From assembly GCA_021234535.1 (NCBI GenBank), contig CM037848.1:16633444-16697443 (forward strand): 64,000 nucleotides of DNA. Direction: 5' to 3'. How positions within the stretch are numbered: position 1 is the first letter of the stretch; every line of letters starts with the position of its first letter. The notes under the pieces are model-generated. The model had not been told where the DNA came from. It saw only the letters and a list, made by a program, of their open reading frames with translations, and did no database searches. Positions 40,201-54,500 of the stretch are shown piece by piece. Source of the stretch: Stichopus chloronotus (taxonomy: Eukaryota > Echinodermata > Holothuroidea > Aspidochirotida > Stichopodidae). Made by a program: the position numbers and the translations under genes.

Positions 40201-42600
40201 TAAGTGCGAAATGCACTCAAGGAGGCAGGGGCGTCAATCCAAATTCATTTCAAATTTCAATTGAAATGTAGGGGGGGGGGGGGTTGGGGGCATGTGTAAG
40301 TTGACCGACAAGTTTGAGTGATTGAAGCTGCCCCAGCAGGGGTCTACGCACTGCACCTTTTGATGGCTTTGGGTATACTGGACAGGGTCCAGGAGGTTTT
40401 CTTTTGGGGTAAGGTCCCTTAACGTGATCAGAAGAAAAATTGGAAGTGTCGTTTCCTCCCACGGCGAAGGGTGGGTGGGGGGGGGGGGAGGTTTGAAAAT
40501 ATATACTCCTCTGAGTATATATCGACAATTCATACAAACACACGTTCACAAACAGAATTTTTACCTAGATTCTCTTTTTCGGGTAATGTGAAATTTTGTT
40601 GGTGTATAAATGAGGAGGGAACGTGCGTCATTCTCTTACCTTCTTTTGTCCAATGACGTAACACGGCATAGGAACCACTGCCCGATAATCACGCGGATGT
40701 TGGCATTAAGGATGTGTAGATGAGTCTAACATTGGTACATAAACATCTAAACTGCATCGTCACGCAGAAGGCAATTACATCAGTCACTCACCAAAACTGT
40801 GGGCGATATTTGTTACATTGTACTGCTATCATTCAAAAAGTGAGCCAAATCATTTCTCTTTACGAAATGTGGGGATGGGAGACTTTAATGTTATGTCCCT
40901 CTACAATCAAAATGTGGGAGACGTAAATGTTAGATTGAAAATGCTATGTCGGCACCGGAAATCGCCCTCCCTAGGCTTCACAATCAGTAAACTTCATGAA
41001 AAGGCACTGTCAGTATTCTCTTGGATGGAGAGGTTATTTAATGAAATAGAGGTTATTTAATGAAAAACTTCACGGTAGTCATTGAACCAGTTTTGGGTTT
41101 ACATAATTGCTCAATATCCCACATTGGATCATTCACCACATCTTATTTGGACGCTTTTCGCAAACAAACGGTAACTTTCAGATTAGATTGTCTTGCTAAA
41201 TTCATGGCACCCAACGCCCACTCAAGTTTGCTTAACACCTACACCTTCTTTCGGAATGCCTGGATCGAGGCCTGCATGTTGTACGTTGTGGGTTGAATTA
41301 TTGTGGTTTATCACCCGATTATGAATTCTGATTTGAATCAATGCGTAATTGCCTTAACCTTGGCAAGAAATTATAAAAAAAAAAAGAACCAAAAGCTTTT
41401 CATTCACAATTTGGCAGTTTCTTAATTGCAATTTTATGCACATTCAAAGTTTGCAATACATTGCAAAGCAAAGAACACATATTTCAATTAAATTTGGTGA
41501 TTTTCACCACATGAGGAGGAATGAGTTGAGATAAGAGTGAAAGGGCGATGCATGCTACCTGTGCTACTAGTCTGCCAATTATAAGGGAAATACATATCAC
41601 TAAATATGTAAATAGAAGGTAAGGAGGAGCGTAATAGACGCTATATTCATCAAAGTAGTAGGGAAGATATGCTACATGGTGGGACAAAAAATCGATTATT
41701 ATTGGGTAAAGTTTTACAACTGCATTCATGTTTGCCAAAGACTTAATTCATTTACTTGTTTGTGAAATCTATCAAAGGTTGTGAATTACAATTTACCAAC
41801 GTGGCAAATTTGCAATCATTGACCAAAATTTGGTCAGTACGTATAACTGGAGAGACAAAGAGTCGAAGGTAACAGTGCTTATAATTTCTCATGTTTTATT
41901 TGCACCTATAGTCGTAATCACACTAATTTTGAAGTTTATCTTAGAGTTATAATTTGCTTTAAATATGCATCCAAATTTAATCCCGTGTCCGGAACTAATA
42001 ATATATCTTCCACACCACTGTCTTTTTCTACAACAAATGGCCTTCAGCTTCATCACTTGAAATTTTAATCTGTTACATTTACAGATCTACGAATCACAGA
42101 TATTAGCTTCAAAGGTCTTAGATGAAAACTCAACGGAAATACGGGTGCCGTTGTCCAACTGGCGAATTTGCTTTTACCTAAACAAAGTTGCTATTGTCCC
42201 CATCATCGCAAAAAATGCATTTCGACTTTTGGAATGGAATACTTCAAAATATCTTGTTGTTTCTTTTGGGGTATCCACGCTTATAAGCTTTGCTATAAGC
42301 TTCCTGTGGATAGCCCTCGGTCTTCAATCTGTGTATTATGTTTATTTATATTTGTAACTGTTCATTTTACGTGACCGAAATAAATGTTTGTTGAACTTGT
42401 ATACGCTGCCTTAACGAAGATTGCTAGCTCATCCAGGTTTAATCTGCAGCCATTTCATTGAAATTACTGCGATGTTTTGTAGTATCGGATTGCAAATGTG
42501 CCAAACTTGATGGTTATCGTAGGACAAAAACATGACCCGTAATAACTGCAGTGGCGGAGCCCCCCCCCCCCCCACCCTACCGACTCAATGAATTACCGGC
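40200..42600. other. Intergenic stretch with G-runs
   Basis: G-runs at about 40270-40283 and 40477-40488. Chance frames only; the 42145-42357 frame has two hydrophobic stretches but no family I can name. Confidence 0.35.
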
Positions 42601-42619
42601 GCCCTCTCAGCTTTTGACG

Positions 42620-42815
42620 TATGTTTTAGGTATAATGACATGCCACTTTGGTATAGTGACGTATATTTTTAGCATAACGATATGTACTTTAGGTATAATG
42701 ACATGTATTTTAGATACAACGACGTATCAGTTTGGTACAGTGACATATATTTTAGGTACAATGACATGTAAATTTAGTATAGTGACATATGTTTTTGGTA
42801 TAACAACGTATCAAA
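42620..42815 (+). repeat. 21-bp tandem repeat that stays open in frame
   Basis: Nine or so units of the type TTTAGGTATAATGACATGTA, each 21 bp, mostly varied by point changes. Because 21 is a multiple of three the frame 42551-43021 stays open and yields a 7-residue repeat such as LGIMTCH, FGIVTYI, FGTVTYI. The frame is thus explained by the repeat. Confidence 0.88.
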
Positions 42816-43540
42816 TAATATCATCATCATATTTGGTGGCCCTTTTCGCGCGCCATAGAGGGAATGCACATATACATGTATGCATTTGTCAGGTCAGTCC
42901 CATTGATTGGGGCAACAGTCTGGGGGCAAAGTTTACCGTGAAGCGAATTTGTAACGTGAGAGTTAGTAAACGAGCGAACGATGAGTCACCTGAAAACTTG
43001 TGCTCTGAGAAGATGAAATAATATGCGTCATTTCGACCACAATAGGTACATATAGCGCCTATACGATGACGTTATTTTATTTGCCTTGGGTGGGAAACTT
43101 TCTCTTCGAAATGAAAAAAATTGTCACGAAAGGTAGTTAATTATACTAGTATGGGGCGTAGGCGAGTCTAGCTACGTACGTGAGACCCATAGAAATCGAA
43201 ATCCTAACGTTTGTAACTGTCAGTGATAAGTTAGGCCTAACGTTACAGTAGTCGGATTTCGATGGTTAGGCCATGCCTAACTGCATGTCATCCTAACGTA
43301 GAATATTAGATCCAGATTAGCCTAGTGTTAACGGTAGCGGCACACATGAAGCCTACAGTAACTCTCTCTCGGCTTCCTCAGGCCTCAGTGGAGTTGTAGG
43401 TACCTGGCCATTATTATGTGAATTCTTTGCATTATTGAGTAAGTAGGCCTAAGGTTAGATCTTTGGGTAAGTTAATGCTGTTACTGTTTGGTTACTGTAT
43501 ATACTTGTGTGCACAAGGTTCACTTTGCACAGTACACAGG

Positions 43541-43703
43541 TGGAGAAGTTCAAATAAAGACAGAGTATCACAAGCAACTGAAGTTTAGAGAGTTCCCTTT
43601 TGTCCTCCAGACTCCACAGTCTGAGGAACCAGATGCAAACTACCTAGCCTACAGGGACCTTAGAAAACACCGCAGAAACTACATCGGTGGCATGTGTGAC
43701 TGA
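43541..43703 (+). CDS. Possible terminal exon of an unknown small protein
   Basis: After CACAGTACACAG the frame reads KTEYHKQLKFREFPFVLQ, TPQSEEPDANYLAYRDLRK, HRRNYIGGMCD and TGA. Composition, a good acceptor and a charged C-terminus look like a genuine 3' exon, perhaps of a small organelle or membrane protein. The frame has no ATG; I could not find the preceding exon and do not recognise the family. Confidence 0.35.
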
Positions 43704-44750
43704 AAATTTACGATACAAAACCCTTTTTGGCGCTTTTTTACAGGGAATCTATTCGCTGTGAGATTTTCGGTGTAAGTCCTCGCATCATCTGCAGTGCATG
43801 AGACCCATGCATTGTTTTTACTGGCAAAGCAAAAGCTGAGTTCCTAACTGCACAATTTTGCTCTCTTTTACGAAGAAAATGTGGAAAAAATTCCACCTCC
43901 AACATATGGAAGAAGCTTTGCTAATATTTCAGTCTGTAGTCCATGCAGTACAGTGTAAAGAACCACTATATGATGATCATTCATCTTACTGGAAGCATAA
44001 ATTACATACTGTACATTCTGTCTTATATCAAGGAAGTAGCCATACTTTGTGAAAGACTTTATGTGGAAACACACAGTAGGCACTAGGCCTTGCCGAGGTG
44101 TTTGGGTTTTTTTTTTTTTCTGTCCATGACGTCATTTGGAAAACAGTCTGAAGCATAAAAATACGAAATGATGTGAAAATAAAGTCTTCATATAACTTGT
44201 TGACTCTTTGTTACAATTACTGAAATATGAAAACAGTACATTATATAAGCAGTATATGAGCATTTAGTACACACTAAACTAGTAAATCAATAAAAATGTA
44301 AGCAGATTTGTCCTGCTAGGACAGCTCATGTTTGCAACATGTAATAACATGTTCACTGACATGGTTTACTGAAAATGTGAAAATTAAGACACAGTTGACA
44401 CTGGAATGATATGCTGACTTTAAGAAAATGACATGTAACAAACTAGACACTGTGACTTACGTGGTTCCCATTTTTGTGACAATGTTGAATGATTAATAAA
44501 AGCCTGTTAAAATTCTGAAAATAGATTAGTTACAATTCTTTCCACAAGTGCTTAAGATCCTAACATACAGTATTTGACCCATTAAACCTTTAAGTATCAT
44601 TAGAGGATGAGAGAAATGTTTTCCCTGGACAGCAATGCTTGGAGATTGGTCAGCTCATCTCTATCAAGCTGTGCACTCATGTAATTAAGTCCTCTCTCTT
44701 AAGAATCTATTCACCTACTCAAGTCAAAGTGAAGAAAATGACACACTTCC
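43704..44750. other. Intergenic stretch without recognised features
   Basis: AT-rich, T-run near 44107-44119. No coding or repeat signal. Confidence 0.35.
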
Positions 44751-44754
44751 TTGT

Positions 44755-45445
44755 TCAGCTGAGAGTGGGGAAGACGGTTGGGGAGTGCACAATCCATTGA
44801 TGGTTAATGTCAGCACCTGCAGTGGTATTGTCTGAGATTATTGTAACAGTGGACACTGTAGTTCCTTCACAAACATGTGGTGCCCTCTGGATATAGCCTT
44901 CATCTCGAGGAGGTTGATGTATCGGGCTTGCTCCGCATCGATCAGCCCAGATTCCTGCCACAGTGCGGTCCTGCATCAGTACGAGTCTCAGCCAAAAGGG
45001 ATGCATCTGTTGTTATGGAGGTGGATGAACGCTGAAATGGAGACGGTATGCTTTGAAAGGGTTGGTTGTCTCCTACCAGAGGAGGTGAGGCTTGACTTCC
45101 TCCAGAAGTGGAATGGGGATCATGAGAGGGTCTGAGTCTGGCCAGGAGAAGTGAAGCAGGAGTGGTTGCAGTGGCGTTCATATGCGGAGCTGGCTGGTAG
45201 CTCACCACATGGACTAACCTCACTGACAGACCACAAAGTCATGATTATAGTCCACCGACTGGTGCGTGAGTCCTCATGAAGTTGGTCCTCACCACCTGCT
45301 GGATGTGGCACACCCTCGGCTCCTTTGGTATTGCATGGCATTGCTCCAGAAGCTCCCTTAGGAGCTGGCTTGTCTTCAATAGGGTGTGTTCAGACATTTC
45401 CTCATTGACGATCTACCCTATGAAAAGGAACTGAACAGTAGGGTG
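44755..45445 (-). mobile_element. DIRS-like retroelement relic (RT end and RNase H)
   Basis: On the minus strand, in shifting frames: HPTVQFLFIG, LLRELLEQCHAIPK, ASLLLARLRPS, ITTDASL, DRTVAGIWADR, TVTIISDNTTAGADINHQ and THSPTVF-like. The TDASL...SDNTTA-INHQ set is characteristic of the RNase H part of DIRS-1-type retroelements. Frameshifts and a missing N-terminus show decay; no tyrosine recombinase is visible nearby. Confidence 0.75.
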
Positions 45446-48400
45446 ATATTTCTGTTGCAAACCTTTCTGAGAGTCCTAGAGTTAACCGTCTCCTAAGTAG
45501 AGAAAAAGTGTTAACCTGCGACAGCAGTGTTCCCAATGCAGGTGAAGATTAGGATGGATTTGGATGGTACCAGTGGTCAATATTGATCAGCACTGGTACT
45601 TTTGGCACGTCAGTACTGGTGCAAACTGAGGTGTATTGTTAATCTCCATGTGTTCAAAGTGGTATCAAACAGGGAGAACGTTCCTTGATCCATAGCTGCT
45701 GCAGTAATGAATTGCTATGTGTCTTGCATAGACCCACTGATTTTCCATGAAAAAAAAGGAAATTCTGTTGTGGACTTTCCAAATTCCCAAAATTTCTTTG
45801 ATCAAAAACCTTTCATTTCATAACATTCTGTCTTGTCTGTTGTCTTATTGTCTTTCAGATGTATGCAACTATCATAATTATAAGTTTAAAATAATGGATC
45901 AGTCTTTTTCGTTTTCAGTCAAAGGTAATTACATCAATTTATTTGGTCCAACAATATGGAAAACTATGCTGTAATTGAATCGAGTTACATTTGCTTATCT
46001 AGAGTATCCTATTGTATATATACACAAATACTTTTAAAAAGAGGGAAAACTATATTCCTCCAGGAAATTACTCAATATTGATAGTGGTGAAAATGCAGAA
46101 ACTCACAATTGTGAAAATCATGAAATTTATATTTACTACACAGGTCAGTTACAAACATTAAATTTTATGTTCTGTTACATAAAATCGAATAACATTGCAT
46201 AGAAAGGCAGTTTTAATGAAAGAAATGTTATGCAGTATATTGAGATATGCTGAAGAATAATACAAATAATATTTTGACACAAATTGTGCCACAAATTTCA
46301 TTGTCATTATGACAATATCTATGTTTTACAATAAGGCAAAACTCTAAATATATCATTCTAGAGGTTCCATACCATTAGTTCCTGTTAGTCTGTAGTAAAA
46401 TACAGTAATTCTGCTGAGTGTAATAAAATACAGTAGTTCTGTGAGGAAACCATCTGACTTTTTGCAGTCTCTTGGTTAGATTCTGATTGTTAATATTATT
46501 ACAGACTAGTAATGGGAAGATTGTTTATGCAGCAAATTTGTTCCTAGTAGTAGTGACATGTAAAGCATGGCTTGAAGTTTACATAGAATGTATAAATTGA
46601 TGTCAGAGTGAAGGTATAGTGTTTATTGGTGTCTCGGAATGGTGACAGAAAAAAATGCTTAAACAAATGTGTACCCAAGCAGACCATAGACGGAACAAGA
46701 GGGTTGCTTAGTTAAGTTTCAATCAGAGTGTGACAGTTTCAGGTTACAATGTACATGTATGATTAGGCTAAAATGATACAGGTGTACAATTAATTAGAGC
46801 TTGATTAATAGTAAGACTTAACTGCTACTAGAGTGGTACCTGGTATTTGGTAGCACAGCTTAATTGGACCCTGAGGAGTTGAAGGCAACTGCAATGCTGG
46901 AATGGCTGGATACAGCTGAGAATGCCGCTGGAGATTAACGCCAGCTATAACTTGAGCCTCGGAGATGATCAGTAAAAACAAGTGTTCCCAGGCTATAGGG
47001 ATGACCACAGCAACAAACATACACAGACTGAGTGTAGGTTACAGCAGGCTGGCTTCGGCAATGAATATATGAATAGACGTTGACAGTTGAGTGTTGTGTA
47101 GGCCAATATTAAATTTCACTACCCAGTTGAATTGCAGTAAATGAAAAGGGAACTGATGGTGATGTTTTCTTTGATCAAAGGGAAGTGAACTTCAAATACT
47201 CTTAATCAAAGAGGGCACTTGCTAGAACTTTCCACACAAGAATCATCTAGAGAGCACCCAATCATATCATTTTACTAAATGTAGAAGAGTGCAGAATTCC
47301 AGTTCCTTCCAGAATGTATCTACAGTGTTCGTCCATGGAACTCTCTGGTAGTCCGCAAAATGACTTGAAGTTGCCACTGTGTACAGTACAGCAGAGCATT
47401 TGAACCTTCGTAGAGCAGTTACATCGTCAGTAGAGGTCCAAGGTAGTAACTTATGTAGTGAACTTAAATGTTGGGTATTACCTTAACAATAGTAATACAG
47501 AATAACAGGCATGATATCAGCCCACTAAGTATGAAGTACTGTAATACTCAACCCCAAACATTGTCAGGAAAAGAAAGGTTGAACTAAGCATACAGTACTG
47601 TTCATGAGCCAAAGGAGAGTTGTGAGATGCAATGTCATGGAGTCATCTTTCCCCTAATATCTGATGGCAAATATGTCAGAAAAACAACAACTTTCAGGTC
47701 TTAAGCATGAATTGACAACGATGATATGTGATGACAATATTTGGATTGGAGGTGGGTGCGCAGGATGCTAAATGGAACTTCACAAAGCAACAGTTAGGTG
47801 ATTTGTTGCATTTGATTTCTCTTAGTTTCTAGGTGTCTATGCATTACAAACCCTCACAGTGGAAGTACTTAGGGAAGTACTTTGTTCCTTTCTGTGTAAT
47901 AACCTTATGTGGAATTGTTGGTTTAGCATAGTTTAGACCAGAATTGATTTCAAAGAAGCTTGAACCCCTTTTTGTTAGTCTTATATAGAATTCTTTTGAC
48001 GTTTCCAGACTTTGTAAACATGGCATAAAGTTGATGCTTCAGTTGAAGTTTCTTTGTTGTTGCTTACGTCAATAACTTTCAGAAGGTCACTAACATTATA
48101 CTTGATTATATTATAACTTTCTACACACTTGTATTCACCGCATGCATGTAAATTTTCAAGTTGTGGGTTCATCGTACTTCCCCACAATACTTCTTTTAAT
48201 TTTAAGGGGACTGTTCAGTAAATATAGAGGTATGGTCTGCTGGGGATGAACAATGAAGATGTTGAAATGAATGTAATTGAATTCAAAGACATCTGATTTG
48301 AGGCCGTGTTTCAATCCTTCATGGATGAATGAATTCTTTGATCTATTTTGTGTAAATCATTTTGCAGCAACATCAGCTTGGTCATACATCAGCATTCTGT

Positions 48401-48513
48401 CTATCCAATGACAGCTATTTTGTATGATGATGATGATGATGTAATAGCTTTGATTTGGAATTGTTGACTTCCAGTCATAGAAGTACAAACTGCAAGGTAG
48501 TTTGGAGAAGAAA
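45446..48513. other. Upstream region of the LDLa gene
   Basis: No domain in either strand. A minus-strand frame at 46805-47020 is without known family. A (GAT)n run lies at 48426-48440. Confidence 0.35.
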
Positions 48514-48562
48514 ATGAAGTGCTTGATATTTTTTCTGCTTTTTGTCAGCGTTGCTGGACAAG
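48514..48562 (+). CDS. LDLa gene exon 1: signal peptide
   Basis: AAAATGAAG context, [16 protein letters not shown], then G and GTAAGG (48563). A classic short signal peptide with small residues before the cleavage point and a strong donor in phase 1. Confidence 0.7.
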
Positions 48563-51500
48563 GTAAGGACAAAGTGATCTAAATTTGTTATCTTTGCAGA
48601 AATACACTTTCTACTCTATCTGTCGCTTCCTGCATGATGTTTTAGCTTAAAAGAATTCTCCACTTGTCTGCTTCTTATGTCTGTCTCTAAAAAAGTTGCA
48701 AACACTTTTTTCATACAATACACTGTTCTAACTTTCAGGAAATATTTCACAAAATTTGGAAAATAAATTATTTTTGTTAATATTGGAAGTATGAGCTAAA
48801 AGCGAGAAATCAATTGGTTGTGACATAGTCCCAGCACGTCTTGTTGTTTATTGCTATTGATACAGTGGGCAATCTTCATTGGTTCTTATCACTCACTGTA
48901 AAACCTCATTATCATGATAGGGAGCAACATAAACCTATGTTTGAAATCATTGTACTGAATGAGCTAATTGTTGAACTATTTAGTTGACCTAATGATATTT
49001 TTCTGTGAATGATATTTAACTGGAACCACCCAATTAAGGAAAGAAATACCTGCCACTTCACAACGTTTTGGTCAGTTGTAAATTCAGTACTTAGTAGCAG
49101 CAACTAACTTGTCTGTCCTATCTCCACCTCAATAATAGCTCCCTGATTCCGCAGAGGAAAAATATTGTTCTAACTGTAGGTATTCATAATTTGCTGAGCT
49201 GAAGATTTTTGCCTTGTACCATAAAAACTTTTGCTTTAGGAACAGGAGAAATGGAAAATAATGAAAACAGCCTTTGTCGGCCCTATGTCACACAGTTTCA
49301 GACTGGTATCAAGGCCCAACTTTTCAAGCAGCATTTCCACAACTAAGGAAGCATCTATTGACAAAATTGTTTTGTTTATATGATATAATGAATAAAATCT
49401 ATGTACATTGCATTGTGTTTTCTTGATGGTGGGGATTTTAGACACTAAATTATCTTGAAGTTTCACGTACAGTATCCATTGCCATGTAGCTGAAAACTGA
49501 ACATATCTCACATTGCTGTATTCACTGCTCACAAAGTAAAATGACATGAGAGTAATGTATTAAGATGGAAGTAAACCTGAATCAAGGTAGTTATTGTAAG
49601 GTGTATGGCAGCTTGTTACAGGTTATGAAATTTTCATTACAATTGAACTGAACTATCATGTATTCAGTATCTCCTCAAAGGTCTGCTTACTTTATTTACA
49701 TTGGAAGCAAATTTCACCACATAAGTGACTTACAGTAAATGTCCAATTGTAAACATTTAAGACTCAACTACATGTGGTTACTGCATGTAGGCCATCTTTC
49801 ACCAACACATTCAGTTAAATGTAGTCTAAGAAAAAAGGAAGCAATTTCTTGGCACAATCTTTACAAAATTAAAATTAATTTGCATCCACCCATTTGATGT
49901 TACCCAACAACCTACAATAGTCACTTGAGTGTGTACTTCTGCCGTCAAGTAGCCGAATTAAAAGTGAAGGCCGACTTCATTTTTAATTCAGATCTGTAAA
50001 GAACAATTCTTAGAGTCCAATCAAAATCATGTACAGCTCCATGAAAGGTATAAGATCCCTTTGAATACCAAGAATTCTTTGAATGCATCTCCACTTGCAA
50101 TCGTCGGTGAAATTACATTGCAAGATTGTGCTTTCAGGGAAGACAGTTAGCAGTGTTGGTGAGACTTTCGTGATTCTGTTTTCATTGATGATGTAAATAC
50201 TGTTTGCAGTGTTCAGTGAAATAATTTTGGAATATAACACACTACATTAGGTTATTACATGAAAGTTGGTTTTATTATTGAAAATGAATTGTATTGCATT
50301 TCACGAGGGACTGAAGCCATGTTTGCTTTATTATCTTTCACTGTAATGTTCAAACCTGACTATCTGTCATACTTCTTATAAATCATGTGTTTAAACATCC
50401 CTAGTAACAGAATCAACCTGTCCAGTCTTTTGCCTTCTCTTACTGGTGTACAACTGCGAGTCATAGGAAGGGTCAGAGGTAAACATGTACTTCTTGGGGG
50501 GTTCTCTTTGTTTCATTCCTGTGGTCACTATTACATCCTGATAGCAGTCAGTAGAGATAACCACCAAAAAGTTGTAACTGTATCAGCCTTCCTTCTGTTT
50601 TACTTTCTTGATCTTTGGAACAGTATACTAATAACGTGAAGTGGATAGATAAATCATTGTATTAACAGCTCTCTGCTCTTCTAGCATACACTGTATGGTA
50701 CTTAAGCATGCAGATGTTAGTTGTTGGAAGTATGTGTTAATACTGATGGATTGGTAAATCTACAGCACATCAATATCAGTGACAGTACTGGCAGTGACTG
50801 GTGATCTATACATCAAAAATTCTTGCTGAATAATGTAACTTCAGCAAATGGTCATGTGACTTATCTTGAAGTTTGCTTCATTTAGCAATATAGTTTACAT
50901 CAAATGTTATTTACTTGGTAAACCGTTTAATTAGTGTTTAAATATCACCCTTACCTTTTTTTCTGGAGTGTCACCTAAAATAACCTTGATAGGTTTATCA
51001 AGGTTAATTTTTAATTTTGGTCTAAAATGTCTGTTATGGTTATGTCCCAGAGCTAATGAATCTGACTTACATTGTGAATGCATAGTCATATGGTGAATTG
51101 AAACTGCTAAAAATCTGTTTCTCATACCACACTTAGAGAGAGTTTTGGTAAATCCTTTTGCTAACCTTATCGCTTTTTTGATTCCTTGCCAGAAGCAGAA
51201 GGGATCTATGCAATAGTGATGCCCTGTGTGTGTGTATGGTGTGCATGCTTGTGTGTGTGCATGTATGTAAACACAATATCTCAAGAAGTGTTATCATGAC
51301 TGACTTCATATACTGGTCTGTGGATTGGACATTTTCAGTAGATAATCTCTATTGTTTTTGGTGGGGTCAAAGGTCATTTGAGATCACCAGAGGTCAAACT
51401 GCAAACCTTTTAAACATGATATTTCATGAAGGGTAATGTTGACTGACCTTATACTTGTTGTGTGGGTCAGTCATACTGAGTAGATGATTCCTCATGGTTT

Positions 51501-54500
51501 TGGTGGAGGTCAAAGGTCAGTTAAGGTCACCCCTTTCAAATTGTAAAACCCCTGTAAACAATATCTCAAGAAGGGTAACCTTCACTGATCTCATACTTAA
51601 TTTGGGTTGGTCATACTGAGTAAATGATCCATCTTGTTTGTGGTGGATGTCAAAGGTCCTTTGAGGTCTTTAGAGGTCAAACTGCAAAAACATTGTAAAC
51701 ACAATATCTCCATAAGCATAACCATGACTCACTTCTTACTATTTGTGTGGGTTGGTCATAATGAATAGATGATTGCTATTGTTTTTGGTGGAGGTCAAAG
51801 GTCATTTGAAGTCACCAGAGGTCAAAGTATGAAAACCTTGTAAGCATGTTATCTCAAGAATGATGACCATTACTAATTTCATGCTTGGTGTGTGGGTTGG
51901 ACATACTGAGTCAACAATAATACCTATTGTTTTGGGAGGAAGTCAAAGGTCATTTGAGCTCATCAGAGGTCAAACTAGCAAACCTTTAAAACACAATATC
52001 TCAAGGAGGGTAACCTTCACTGACCTCATACTTGGTGTGTGAGTTGGTCATACTGAGTAAATGATCCGTATTATTTGGAGGAGGTCAAAGGTTATGTGAG
52101 GTCATCAGAGGTCAAACTGCTTGAAGCTTGTAAACACGATATTGAAAACACGATGGGCAAACTGTACAAAATGAGTAGTTTGTTTTACCTGTTGCAAAAG
52201 ATTGAAGCTGGATGTTTGAATGGATGTATTAAATAGTTACTGTCAAATGTAATCATTCAGAAAGCCACATATTGTTCTATTGTGAGTAAGCTCCATTATT
52301 TATTGATCAGTGGTATGACTGTACCGGTGACAGTTAGATAGTTGGATTATTTGCTGACAATAGCAGTGTTAGTGCTGTGTGGGCTGAGTGAAACAGCAGG
52401 TATTTCCAGTGACCTTGGCAAGAGAGTGCACTCATTGCATCATTGGAATAAAAGATCTCCCATCCTCACTCGCCAATTAGGGGAAGGTAAAAACCAAGAA
52501 TAACTGTACTTGATCTTATACTTGTCATTTTCTTATACTTGTCATCTTATACTTTTCATGCAAGGAATCACAAAGCGTTTTGTCTTTCTCAGTGGTTATC
52601 ACTTCATAGTGATTCAATCCTGGGCAGTCGATCAGCAAACATAGTCCAGTCAATTAGGCATCAAATGTCTAGGTTTTCTTGAATTGTGTTTCATGCAGTG
52701 GCAGGCGATCAGAGTTGTCATACCCCAATTGATGTAAAAATGTGTAATGCAAGGGGGGAAGAATGTCTTCTGACTAAAGCAAGAAATTAGGACTTAACAG
52801 TGGCCTCATCATGAAAAGAAACCCTGGTTTATTTGTAGATGGTGCACTAAGTGCACCTGTACAGTAGGTATAGAGTGGGACCATGTAATTTAACCTACAC
52901 CATTTTACGTTTACCCATTGAATGCTTTTCATTCTGAGGAGTGCTTCAGTGTGGGTCATGCACTGAATATTCACAAATTGTCAGTTCTATTTTTAAATTC
53001 ACATTGTCGCTGTAAAACCAAGTAAACACATACCTGAAATAAGATAAATAGTCATCACAATAAGGCTCAAAACCAGTGCTGTATGATACTCCTTTTTGTC
53101 AGCCATGGTAGTACTGTAAGGGTCTTAAACTACATGTTTTTCCTTCTTAGCTATTGGTGCTGTAGGCTGTACTTTGTGTTGCTCATACCACATGTTCTTT
53201 CTAAGCCATAATAGCTATACTATGGTATATTGCATGGTTCCCATTCTTCATGTTCTATATATTGCACAATAATGTTTGTGATATGTCTTCCTTTAGCTAA
53301 TTCTCAAGGAGGCTGCACTTTCATTTTATCAGTTTTGAAGTTTTAGCCTTTTCTTCTAGGTAGTCCAAAGGACAGCTAAAATGTACTGTGAGGTTGCCTC
53401 TCTCAACATGTGTTTAGTTGTCCTGCCAAAAATCATGTCATGACCCACAGAAATATTTCCAGAATGATTCTTGTAACACATTTGCATTATGCTGGTAGCA
53501 TTTTATCACTGTATTCTTATAATGTTTCAGATATTGGAAATAGAGTTATTAGAGCACCAACCTAATTTGGTTTTTGAAAGACGACCCATAACAAAATTTG
53601 ATCGTTCTGTATGTTGAGAATTCAGATATGCCTCAGAAGTCTACATTACCACTTAACTTCATCACTATGCATGAAGTGAAATCTTTGAAAAGTCGTGTGA
53701 CATGAGAATGACATTTTGGAGTATATTGGGTGCATTCAGCAATAAAAATGTTATAAATTCCATCAAAACCATAAAAGATTGACCAATTCACAAGAAAATT
53801 AGTGTCTCACAGCTGAATCATGAATATTTATTGGCTAAGTATGCAAATTTGTGACATCAAGACATAGACTCTTATGGGTCATGGTTGTCTCTTGTGAGTT
53901 GTGAATCCTTTGTTTATGTAACATATATTTCAAGGACAGTTGAGAATTTTATATTTTCATCAAAAATATTGATATCACTTACCAATGTGAAACTCAATTA
54001 AGTAATTAATAGGCAAAATATATAGGCGTAACAGGCATAACAAGGAAATAATGACGCAGTGCAACACAGAACATCATGTTTTGCATTTTTCTCAAACTTT
54101 GAAAAGTCATATCTCAAAAGTAGTAATACTGTAGATATGAACAAAATTCCAATGGATTTTCACTCAGCTAGGATTTCATTTTGCCTTTTTGCATAAAGAG
54201 TGCTCTTTTCTAGATACAGTACATGTCACACAACCTTTAACAATAAAAGTGAATTTACATAATAAAGTAAATTATATCAAGCTATGTGAAGGTGTTTAAA
54301 ACCTACAGAAATTTGTGTACAGTAGTCACTTCTGTACAGTCTAAGAATCCAGACATGTTGTGAACATGTACAATAGAGTCGTAAAGATACTTTGTGATTA
54401 GAACTACTGTAGTCAGATAGTGGAACAAATGAAGTTAGTTGCTGATCAAATGTATGCTGCTGTCGTGCAGTTTGCTAACTGCCTTCAGAGGTCTGATTAA

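Noticed and set aside
42551..43021. 156-codon frame as a gene
   Set aside because: Openness is explained by the 21-bp repeat; the rest has no domain.
46805..47020. 71-codon minus-strand frame with a hydrophobic start
   Set aside because: No family recognised, no exon partners; composition alone is not enough.
52600..52760. Third copy of the 300-bp dispersed repeat
   Set aside because: Only a short AATGTCTAGG-TTTTCTTGA match to 2321-2620; the remainder does not align.
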